Below are positions 1 through 4,791 of a stretch of 5,119 nucleotides of DNA, in pieces. Both the position numbers and the translations under genes were made by a program. The stretch's first letter is position 1; each line of letters opens with the position of its first letter. The notes under the pieces were generated by a model. That model was given only the letters and a program-made list of their open reading frames with translations, had not been told where the DNA came from and searched no databases. The stretch is from Deltaproteobacteria bacterium (lineage in GTDB: Bacteria > SAR324 > NAC60-12), in contig DPLM01000280.1 of the NCBI GenBank assembly GCA_003541985.1, forward strand, positions 1 through 5,119. Direction: 5' to 3'.

Positions 1-288
1 ACTCTCTACCAACACGATTGCTGACTCAAAGGCTTGCATCCGTTTGAGCTCTCGCTCGAAGCGCTCACGTCCACTGGTCATGCAACTAATCAACTCATCT
101 ACACCGTTCTTGCGCTCCAGCAGGTAGCGACCACAGGCACTACTGTAATCGCCTGTTGCCAAGGTGTTAGTCTCTGTGCGCATGGGAAATAGGTCCCAGG
201 GTTACTGCTCATGGCTATCCACCAACACCTTCACCTGCTCTTGAGGCCAGTGGCGAATACGGTGAGGAGCCAGTTTGGTGGTCATCAT
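1..288 (-). pseudogene. ERCC4/XPF-family nuclease, interrupted by an in-frame TAA; 3' end beyond window
   Basis: This gene is read leftward from ATG 288 (or the adjacent ATG 285) behind a purine-rich AAGAG. Residues 19-28 form the first ERCC4 motif (VLVDSHEQ, usually VDSREQ). A TAA follows at 204-202, and the same frame then continues with PWDLF. At residues 46-64 it carries the complete XPF nuclease signature GDX10ERKX3D: G46 D47, E58 R59 K60, D64. Next come GRERFERELKRMQ and a hydrophobic strand (AIVLVES), as in small bacterial and phage ERCC4 nucleases. Members of the family cut branched or flapped DNA with a metal-dependent active site. The TAA replaces exactly one residue between REQ and PW, so it looks like a point nonsense change rather than a frame error. 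The motif arginine is also His26. Restart at the internal ATG (residue 36) would lose Asp24. The gene is the last visible member of the minus-strand cluster. Family assignment is firm; whether it is dead, recoded or a sequence error is open. Confidence 0.8.
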
Positions 289-393
289 GATTCTCTTGCT
301 CTTACTCAAAAGACAAACTCGGATTGCTCGAAGCCCTACTTCTTCGGTATTCCATTCGTTGTGCTCCAACTCGGATTTCGGATGTACTGGAAA

Positions 394-1254
394 CTAGAAG
401 TGACTCCGAGGACCGCACACCAAAGTATTCTCGTTCTTCCAGACGCCCAGTTCAGAGGTACGCTTCTCCACCATAAAATCTACATCCTTGGCCAGCTCCA
501 CAGCATCCGGTATCCAGTGCTCCAGGATCTCCCAAATCTCTCCAGCCCGACAGTGGTCAGCAAACCGCTGGACCGAATCCAGAAGCTGCTGCTCTTGGGG
601 AGAATAGAATTTAGCCATTTCAGGCATGGGTAAAGTGAAGTTCAATAGTTGGATGTCCTGTGGAACACGGTAGAGCAGCAACCGGGATCCTACACTCGCC
701 AGCAAGCATGCTGACATCAGTGAACCTGTATGAGGCCTAGCTGTCCAGTACCGCTCAAGCCGCTGCTTAGTACGGTCAACGATGAGTGTAGGTTCCACCA
801 CACAATCTTCCGGGATCTCGATCACTACGGGCGTACGGTTCCTCCAAGCAGTTTCAATCTCATTCTCCAGCCACAGGATGGAACGTTTATAGGAGTTGTT
901 TTGAGGTGCAGGGATGAAGTCAATCTGAGGTGGCTGATCTAAAAAGGCTCCTGAATCTCCACCTGGTTTGAAATGGGGTATATCGATGAGAGAGTCGATC
1001 TGGGCCTCCGCTGTCAAGTCATTGAGATACTCTTCCAAACTAGGGTTCTCCAGCCATTTGGTGGAAATGGTAGACTCGGTAGAGTTGTTTAGTGGAGTCG
1101 CAAAGCCTTGTGGTTGCTGGGCCTGCAAGACTTCTCTACCGACTCTACTAAATTTATCTTTGTGTTCTGTGTCTGTTGAATTTTGCTTTTTGGATTTTTC
1201 TTCAGGAATCAAATTTTCAAAGAGTTCATCCAAATCAAAGTGAAGCATGGGCAT
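394..1254 (-). CDS. hypothetical protein, 286 residues, unrecognised
   Basis: I do not recognise this protein. The start ATG at 1254 has a weak GAG five bases upstream, and another Met lies at residue 3. The first 20 residues are acidic (FDLDELFENL). Residues about 20-110 are polar and rich in Ser, Thr, Asn, Gln and Pro, and probably flexible. Residues about 125-286 look folded, with alternating strands and helices: a VVIEIPED strand, LLASVGSRLLLYRVP, and an amphipathic LLDSVQRFADHCRAGEIWEILEHW helix segment. It has no signal peptide, no membrane span and no zinc-binding cluster. It lies 72 bp downstream of the primase-type gene and 105 bp upstream of the ERCC4-type nuclease on the same strand, so a DNA replication or recombination accessory role is a context inference only. 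Length, codon use and the lack of overlapping rivals make it a credible gene. Confidence 0.7.
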   Translation of the reverse strand: MPMLHFDLDELFENLIPEEKSKKQNSTDTEHKDKFSRVGREVLQAQQPQGFATPLNNSTESTISTKWLENPSLEEYLNDLTAEAQIDSLIDIPHFKPGGDSGAFLDQPPQIDFIPAPQNNSYKRSILWLENEIETAWRNRTPVVIEIPEDCVVEPTLIVDRTKQRLERYWTARPHTGSLMSACLLASVGSRLLLYRVPQDIQLLNFTLPMPEMAKFYSPQEQQLLDSVQRFADHCRAGEIWEILEHWIPDAVELAKDVDFMVEKRTSELGVWKNENTLVCGPRSHF

Positions 1255-1326
1255 TTCAACTCTTTCGTATGCGCAAAGAAACTATTAGTAGAGTTAGTAG
1301 AAAACTTAATTTTTATTAGTATTTCT
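1255..1326. repeat. AT-rich spacer with tandem TTAGTAGA repeats
   Basis: On the plus strand, TTAGTAGAG (1285-1293) is followed directly by TTAGTAGAA (1294-1302), a nine-base tandem period. An inverted copy, ACTCTACTAA, lies at 1142-1151 inside the 286-residue gene. Related CTCTACT strings occur at about 1326-1350. The spacer separates the primase-type gene from the next minus-strand gene. It could hold a protein-binding site or a weak promoter, but nothing proves a function. Confidence 0.3.
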
Positions 1327-1758
1327 CTACTCTGGAGGCTCTACTTTTTTCTCTTTCTGCTCCAGTTCGTACCTGAAAACGTAGGCTTTCACGTTCTTAG
1401 GGTTGCTGATATCCAACCCACGGCTCCGCAAGTAGATCCTGGCAGTGCGGTGTGGGTCTTCCTTGGTTGGCGAGAATCTCTCAGACCAGTTACCCCAGAG
1501 GTGTGGGGCAAAAGTCTTGGCGTGAGTGCTAGCACCACAGTTATTTTTTCGGTTGCAGTGGATTGTGCTGGGGTCAGCTACCTTGGTCCATGCTTCAGGC
1601 TTCCCACATTTTGGGCAGATGATTTTGGTAATATTGTCACCACTGAGCTTGCCACCCATCCCTTTGGCAATGTGTTCAAGCAAGTCAGTGAGAATCAGTT
1701 CCGGGCAGGTATCCTGGGAAAGCTCTCTTGTGCTTCGACTAGTGGGCTGTTTATCCAT
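1327..1758 (-). CDS. primase-type zinc-finger protein, short (no Toprim domain)
   Basis: The protein is 143 residues. I chose the ATG at 1758 because AGGAG lies six bases upstream; the longer open frame to 1917 runs back through a terminator hairpin. Residues 48-75 form a zinc ribbon: C48-P-K-C51 followed by C68 and C74 (CX2CX16CX5C), with IHCNRKNNCG. This matches the N-terminal finger of phage and ICE primase or primase-helicase proteins, which recognises template DNA. Residues 107-116 (ARIYLRSRGL) resemble the short helical segment that normally precedes the Toprim catalytic domain. The frame ends after VEPPE at residue 143, where Toprim should begin. The bases beyond the stop are AT-rich and noncoding in appearance, so the catalytic part is absent rather than frameshifted nearby. 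It is either a truncated remnant or a stand-alone DNA-binding finger protein. The upstream leader is covered by a candidate antisense RNA. Confidence 0.7.
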   Translation of the reverse strand: MDKQPTSRSTRELSQDTCPELILTDLLEHIAKGMGGKLSGDNITKIICPKCGKPEAWTKVADPSTIHCNRKNNCGASTHAKTFAPHLWGNWSERFSPTKEDPHRTARIYLRSRGLDISNPKNVKAYVFRYELEQKEKKVEPPE

Positions 1759-1801
1759 AATCATCTCCTGTAAAACCATGGAGACAACCAGCCGGAAGGG
1801 C

Positions 1802-1830
1802 TTGTATTTTATGGGATTGCAGCCTAAAAT
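1802..1830 (+). promoter_or_regulatory. possible plus-strand promoter for an antisense RNA
   Basis: TTGTAT at 1802-1807 (3 of 6 to consensus) and TAAAAT at 1825-1830 (5 of 6) are separated by exactly 17 bp. Transcription would start near 1837, just ahead of two hairpins and an intrinsic terminator. No plus-strand protein gene is present here, so it would serve a noncoding transcript. The -35 match is weak. Confidence 0.3.
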
Positions 1831-1836
1831 TTTAAT

Positions 1837-1914
1837 TGTGATCTGCTTCCACAGCCACCCTTTGGTGGTTGTCGAATGAACCCAGTTTCCCGCGATGGAG
1901 AGGCTGGGTTTTTT
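1837..1914 (+). ncRNA. candidate antisense RNA (about 78 nt) against the primase leader
   Basis: The predicted transcript has two stem-loops. The first is a 9-bp stem, 1851-1859 with 1864-1872, closed by a CTTT tetraloop. Its single G-U wobble pairs only in the plus-strand RNA; the minus strand would have an A-C mismatch there. That favours plus-strand transcription. The second is the terminator hairpin ending in a T-run. The RNA would be fully complementary to the minus-strand leader about 80-157 nt upstream of the primase-type start codon. Size, two-hairpin shape and position fit countertranscript RNAs that limit plasmid replication. It could instead be a structured leader element with a fortuitous T-run. 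Confidence 0.35.
1879..1914 (+). terminator. rho-independent terminator, plus strand
   Basis: The stem AACCCAG (1879-1885) pairs perfectly with CTGGGTT (1904-1910) across an 18-base loop and runs into six T residues (1909-1914). On the minus strand the hairpin is followed by CATTCG and cannot terminate, so the direction is clear. There is no plus-strand protein gene upstream, which implies a noncoding transcript. Confidence 0.6.
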
Positions 1915-2019
1915 CATTTCTGGAGACTTGAAGTTGGAATACCGAGGGAGGCAGGCTGCAAAAAGAAATGCTTGACCGTGAAGATAGAAAGTTTACTCTC
2001 CACCTGCCACATACGGCAC

Positions 2020-2044
2020 TTCAAAATCTCCAGTAGATTTTGAA
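2020..2044. repeat. perfect 10-bp inverted repeat
   Basis: TTCAAAATCT (2020-2029) and AGATTTTGAA (2035-2044) are perfect reverse complements around a 5-base centre, CCAGT. No T-run follows on either strand, so it is unlikely to be a terminator. The right arm overlaps TTTTGAACTTA, which recurs upstream of the RHH gene. It may be an operator or a leader hairpin. Confidence 0.5.
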
Positions 2045-2053
2045 CTTAGTTAG

Positions 2054-2094
2054 CCCCAGTACCCGTCGCCGTGCAAAGTTTCGGGTAGCTGGGG
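2054..2094. repeat. 12-bp bulged hairpin after the RHH gene
   Basis: CCCCAGTACCCG (2054-2065) pairs with CGGGTA plus CTGGGG (2082-2094) with one bulged G at 2088 and a 16-base loop. It begins about ten bases after the RHH stop codon on the minus strand. It is GC-rich but no T-run follows in either direction. It may be a leaky terminator, an RNA-stability element or an origin-type hairpin. Confidence 0.5.
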
Positions 2095-2105
2095 TCACTT
2101 TTCTC

Positions 2106-2297
2106 TTACTCCCGCATCTCCTGCCCCTGATAACGTGGTGGTTCTCGCCGAAGTAGTTCTCCCATAAATTTGCTCCGTTGCCGTTTTGAAATGTGGTAGT
2201 CCAGCAGGCGGACAATTCCCGGCTCAAGCAGAAAATTGGTCTGCACCTTACCAAACCGCCGTGGCGTGGGCTGAACACCCAATTCACGTGGGGTCAC
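2106..2297 (-). CDS. small ribbon-helix-helix (CopG/MetJ-type) DNA-binding protein
   Basis: The protein is 63 residues, starting at GTG 2297 with AGGA seven bases upstream. After a basic, proline-containing arm (residues 1-16) comes the RHH layout: strand KVQTNFLL (17-24), a turn E-P-G, helix A IVRLLDYHIS (28-37), turn residues, and helix B SKFMGELLRRE (42-52). RHH proteins dimerise, insert the paired strands in the major groove and usually repress their own promoters. CopG is the plasmid copy-number example at 45 residues. Downstream on the same strand are structured DNA and a primase-type gene, so control of replication-gene expression is a reasonable inference. An 11-bp and a 9-bp repeat occur at both ends of the gene and are candidate operators. 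An antitoxin role is less likely, as no partner toxin gene is adjacent. The fold call is from pattern only. Confidence 0.55.
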   Translation of the reverse strand: MTPRELGVQPTPRRFGKVQTNFLLEPGIVRLLDYHISKRQRSKFMGELLRREPPRYQGQEMRE

Positions 2298-2636
2298 AAG
2301 CTGTTCCTGGTGGGTTTTGAACTTAAAGCTAGTCCCGAGTTTTTGATTTGAGATATACCAAAATGGGTAGTTGAGAATTCACTGAACAGTGCTTGGAAAC
2401 GCAGGGGTAAGAACAATGACAGCCAGCAAGCTATAAGAATCAATCAAAGCGTCAATCTTTTTCATCGACATCAAGTAAAGTGCTCAAATTGACTCTCAAT
2501 TTTAACCTGCCACGAAATATGTGTTTTTCGGTGTTTTCTACTCTTTTAATGAAAATCCCGCGTTCTGCTGGCCTTTTGCTACTTGCACTTCTTGGCCAAG
2601 CTAAGTCGCTCCACCCCGTATATTTCCTAACCTCCA

Positions 2637-2730
2637 GCCAAAAGTAGCTTACCTGGATCTGCGTCAACACCCTTTTTTGCAGGGTACCAGCTCCTACTGC
2701 TATGTCCCTTCCAGCTTAGCTACTTTTGGC
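2637..2730. repeat. 20-bp inverted repeat bounding a 94-bp segment
   Basis: GCCAAAAGTAGCTTACCTGG (2637-2656) and CCAGCTTAGCTACTTTTGGC (2711-2730) are reverse complements at 18 of 20 positions, with the outer 13 bases identical. The 54-base interior has a KpnI-type GGTACC palindrome and no ORF. No flanking target duplication is evident. It could be a small non-autonomous element, a remnant of terminal repeats, or a long hairpin. Confidence 0.5.
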
Positions 2731-2871
2731 ACATTGCCAGATCAGCCGTACCTGTTGATTGACTACTACTGGCCCGCGCGATAGCCGTATGTCCTGAGGC
2801 AAAGTCAGCCCTTGACCTATAAACTCAGGCTTTGTAGGCTCTTGGAGCTTGCACAAATGCTTTCCTACCAC
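2716..2871 (-). CDS. doubtful small hypothetical ORF
   Basis: The open frame runs from ATG 2928 (70 residues) or, to avoid overlapping the plus-strand gene, from GTG 2871 (51 residues). Codon use is like the neighbouring genes. The C-terminal half (GLTLPQDIRLSRGPVVVNQQVRLIW when read in two parts) looks like real beta-rich protein sequence. Against it, neither start has a clear ribosome binding site, and the stop codon lies inside the inverted repeat arm at 2711-2730. It may be the tail of a once larger gene. I do not recognise it. Confidence 0.25.
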   Translation of the reverse strand: MVGKHLCKLQEPTKPEFIGQGLTLPQDIRLSRGPVVVNQQVRLIWQCAKSS

Positions 2872-2889
2872 TTTCTGCAGGAGCCCATC

Positions 2890-3432
2890 ATGGATGATCG
2901 GCAGCAACTCAGTCGCTATTTTCTCCATTGCTCAAGGAGTTACAGACTGGGGAAAACTGAAGACTGGCAGCGGCGCTATGACGCTATCTACCCCGCCCGG
3001 CGTGAGGACTTCCAGAACGATCTCAAGCAACGGTTTGAAAAGATCAAAGATGAGCTGCGGCAGGTGGAGATAATTTTGCGAGAAGTGCTGAAGGCCCAGC
3101 TTCTCCTGCTCAACCAGCTTGATCACCAATTAGCTGAACTCACCGGTCAGCCTCCACCCAAACAAGTTCCCCGTCGCAGCTTTATTGGCAAGCGCAGTTT
3201 ACTGGGCCCATGCCATGAGGCATTCTGCGAAGAGAGGCGCCGAACCCGCCAAGTTCTCAATCGTAATGGCATCTGGAGGAGTTCCATTTTCCCAACGCTG
3301 GAGGAAGCGGAGGCTTATGATCGTCAACAGGCTCAAAAGAAAGCACAGAAGCGGGCGGAGCGAAAGGCCAAGCAGATGGTACGGATGAGACGTTGGCTGG
3401 ATGAATGCCTGGGGGTCGAGAACTCGGATTAA
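2890..3432 (+). CDS. hypothetical coiled-coil, basic protein, 180 residues
   Basis: The start ATG 2890 follows AGGAG with six bases between; the frame is open back to 2812 but the extension has no comparable site. I do not recognise the family. Residues about 38-85 form a long amphipathic helix (FEKIKDELRQVEIILREVL) with heptad-like leucine and isoleucine spacing, probably a coiled coil. A proline-rich, basic linker follows (residues 86-102). Residues about 137-170 form a second helix, first acidic (LEEAEAYD), then very rich in Lys and Arg (KKAQKRAERKAKQ). Cysteines at 14, 108, 113 and 173 do not form an obvious metal site. There is no signal peptide or membrane span. The basic helix suggests nucleic-acid contact, which is inference only. 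It diverges from the minus-strand block. No terminator is visible after the stop. Confidence 0.7.
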   Translation: MDDRQQLSRYFLHCSRSYRLGKTEDWQRRYDAIYPARREDFQNDLKQRFEKIKDELRQVEIILREVLKAQLLLLNQLDHQLAELTGQPPPKQVPRRSFIGKRSLLGPCHEAFCEERRRTRQVLNRNGIWRSSIFPTLEEAEAYDRQQAQKKAQKRAERKAKQMVRMRRWLDECLGVENSD

Positions 3433-3904
3433 ACTGGTCTGGACATCACTCACCCTACCCGCCTTCCCACCTGTTACGACAAACACCTCCTCAGCATGCT
3501 CAGAATCGCCGTCAGGCGGCTTTCCCACTCCAGCTAGAGAAGGTTCCAACCTCCCGTTTTAGACCAACCTCAAAACTTTCAGTCAACACCTTGGATATGA
3601 ACATAAAAGAATGTCAAGCTTTTTGAATGTATTTTTGCCAACAGAAAGTACACTGATTTTTCATCGTGATAATCCCTAAAAAAAGCAGGCTTATGGGAAT
3701 TGATATAGCGGGGGGGGTATTTGACTCGGTGCAGCCTATTCTGTCTGTCTCGGATAGCCTGAGACAAAATCTATTCCAACCTGTAAACTGGATAAAAAGT
3801 ATGGAAGTAGGAAGTAGATCCTCTTACTCTGTAAGTAGATCTACTTCCATCTCCTTCCTGCTTTAACATCTAGCCGACCATTACCAAATCTAATCAAGGA
3901 ACCC
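3433..3904. other. 472-bp intergenic region with G8 tract and hairpins
   Basis: I see no gene here; short frames on both strands have poor starts. It holds a run of eight G (3710-3717), a small bulged hairpin GTCTCGG / CC-T-GAGAC (3747-3765), and the 39-nt nested hairpin at 3810-3848. A weak promoter-like pair, TGAGAC near 3760 and TAAACT near 3784 with an 18-bp gap, could drive the hydrolase gene, but the match is poor. Confidence 0.5.
3801..3850. repeat. nested inverted repeat with phased direct repeats upstream of the hydrolase gene
   Basis: GGAAGTAGATC (3810-3820) and GATCTACTTCC (3838-3848) are a perfect 11-bp inverted repeat. Inside, CTTAC (3823-3827) pairs with GTAAG (3831-3835) across TCT, giving a 39-nt hairpin with one 2x2 internal loop. 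AAGTAGATC occurs twice in direct orientation (3812-3820 and 3833-3841), exactly 21 bp apart. ATGGAAGTAG (3801-3810) offers an alternative 10-bp partner for CTACTTCCAT (3841-3850). It lies 55 bp before the hydrolase start and lacks a T-run. An operator or a leader RNA switch are both possible. Confidence 0.6.
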
Positions 3905-4519
3905 ATGATCCAAGCCATCGACCTGCTAGGTGACTCCATATTCGACAACCAGCCCTATGTAGATTCAGGAGATAGTGTGATCGAGCAGATCTCTGTCATC
4001 AGTCCAATTCCTGTAAATCTACTGGCGGTGGATGGTGATACCACAATTCATTGTCTTGATGTGCTCAAACAACAGGGAGGCCCTAAGGGAGATATTGGTG
4101 CAGTACTCTCTATCGGAGGCAATGATGCCCTTCAAAGTGCTCCAGTGCTGAGTGAATCTACAAACAACGTCTTCGAAACACTCACCAAGCTTGGAATGGT
4201 TGCAGACACCTTCAGAAGAAACTACTTGTTGGTGCTGGAGAAAATACTGGAGGTCTATGAGAAGGATCTGATCCGAGTCTGTACCATTTACAACAAAATT
4301 CCAATTGGACCTACCCTACCAAAGGAAGCACTAACCGCACTGGCTTTATTTAATGATGTCATCACAGAAGAGGTGAACAGAAGGGATCTGCAACTGATTG
4401 ATCTACGTGTAATCTGTGATTCAAATGACTGCTACAGCAAGGTATCTCCAATAGAACCTTCTAAGGAAGGAGGCCGCAGGATTGTTCAGACAATCCTGCA
4501 CTCCTTCAAGGAAGTGTGA
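3905..4519 (+). CDS. SGNH/GDSL-type hydrolase without the usual DxxH block
   Basis: The protein is 204 residues, starting at ATG 3905 with AAGGA four bases upstream. SGNH hydrolases are serine esterases, lipases or deacylases with a flavodoxin-like fold. Block I is LLGDSIFDN (G9, D10, nucleophile S11). Block II is probably the VDG at 42-44 (oxyanion glycine). Block III is SIGGNDA (69-75, with N73). Block V normally supplies Asp and His as DxxH, but no such motif is seen near the C terminus. The corresponding place reads SPIEPSKEGGRR (181-192), with Glu184 near where His is expected. There is no signal peptide, so it is probably cytosolic. The length suits a single-domain member. Substrate unknown. 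It may be a diverged subfamily using another base, or an enzyme with altered activity. The leader hairpin at 3810-3848 may regulate it. Confidence 0.8.
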   Translation: MIQAIDLLGDSIFDNQPYVDSGDSVIEQISVISPIPVNLLAVDGDTTIHCLDVLKQQGGPKGDIGAVLSIGGNDALQSAPVLSESTNNVFETLTKLGMVADTFRRNYLLVLEKILEVYEKDLIRVCTIYNKIPIGPTLPKEALTALALFNDVITEEVNRRDLQLIDLRVICDSNDCYSKVSPIEPSKEGGRRIVQTILHSFKEV

Positions 4520-4618
4520 TGCTCAGGGGGTCAACAAGCACTCCATTCTCAATTTTGAAATAGCTGCCCAAGGATTATTGCTTAGAGTAGCTCATGTAAT
4601 GGCAATTGTTTAAGCTTA

Positions 4619-4635
4619 CTTGATTGGGAATCAAG
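4619..4635. repeat. perfect 7-bp hairpin after the hydrolase gene
   Basis: CTTGATT (4619-4625) and AATCAAG (4629-4635) pair perfectly around GGG, 100 bp after the hydrolase stop. No T-run follows (CTGTGTATTTGG), so it is at best a poor terminator. It may stabilise the 3' end of the hydrolase message. Confidence 0.4.
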
Positions 4636-4643
4636 CTGTGTAT

Positions 4644-4681
4644 TTGGCTGGAGAAGGGGGATTTTTGATATAATATATAAT
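4644..4681 (+). promoter_or_regulatory. possible promoter for the lipoprotein gene
   Basis: Two perfect TATAAT boxes (4669-4674 and 4676-4681) lie in an AT-rich near-palindrome, GATATA (4667-4672) with TATATC (4681-4686). TTGGCT (4644-4649) is a fair -35, but the spacing to the first box is 19 bp, longer than ideal. The lipoprotein start is about 110 bp further on, which would leave a long leader. Confidence 0.3.
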
Positions 4682-4791
4682 ATATCTTTAGCTTCTGTAC
4701 TTGACTTTCAAATGCCTAGGGTGGGATGTATGAACTGTATTTTATAAACAGAGTACAAACTCAGTTCACTTCTCTCCAAGTTTAGGTAATC

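Larger units (their letters stand above)
2298..2889. other. 592-bp stretch without a confident gene
   Basis: This stretch lies between the divergent RHH gene (minus) and the 180-residue gene (plus). It should contain promoters for both, but no box pair reaches a convincing match. TTTTGAACTTA (2315-2325), a possible RHH operator, sits just upstream of the RHH ribosome binding site. The inverted repeat at 2637-2730 and the doubtful minus-strand ORF ending at 2716 are listed separately. A 72-codon minus frame (2670-2452) is not supported. Confidence 0.5.

Noticed and set aside
1183..1773. 196-codon plus-strand frame
   Set aside because: It is antisense to the zinc-finger gene and the start of the 286-residue gene, with low-complexity Phe/Leu-rich content and no ribosome binding site.
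1759..1917. N-terminal extension of the primase-type protein to an ATG at 1917
   Set aside because: The extra 53 codons run through the terminator hairpin and the 9-bp stem, and no ribosome binding site precedes that ATG, whereas AGGAG sits ideally before 1758.
2021..2287. 88-codon minus-strand frame
   Set aside because: It overlaps the RHH gene in another frame and reads through both strong hairpins; the RHH frame has a better start and a recognisable fold pattern.
2452..2670. 72-codon minus-strand frame
   Set aside because: It has no ribosome binding site, its N-terminal part lies in the inverted-repeat arm, and its composition gives no family pattern.
2630..2735. Integron attC site
   Set aside because: The inverted repeat superficially resembles one, but no matched RYYYAAC and GTTRRRY core sites bound it, and there is no cassette-like gene arrangement.
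3488..3525. CGCC-GTCA-GGCG hairpin as a terminator for the 180-residue gene
   Set aside because: The stem is only 4 bp and is followed by GCTTTCCC rather than a T-run.
3199..3549. 116-codon minus-strand frame
   Set aside because: It is antisense to the coiled-coil gene; its Leu/Ser-rich middle mirrors the Lys/Arg/Glu-rich helix on the other strand.
3579..3767. 62-codon minus-strand frame across the G8 tract
   Set aside because: There is no ribosome binding site, the content is skewed, and the frame depends on the exact length of the G run.
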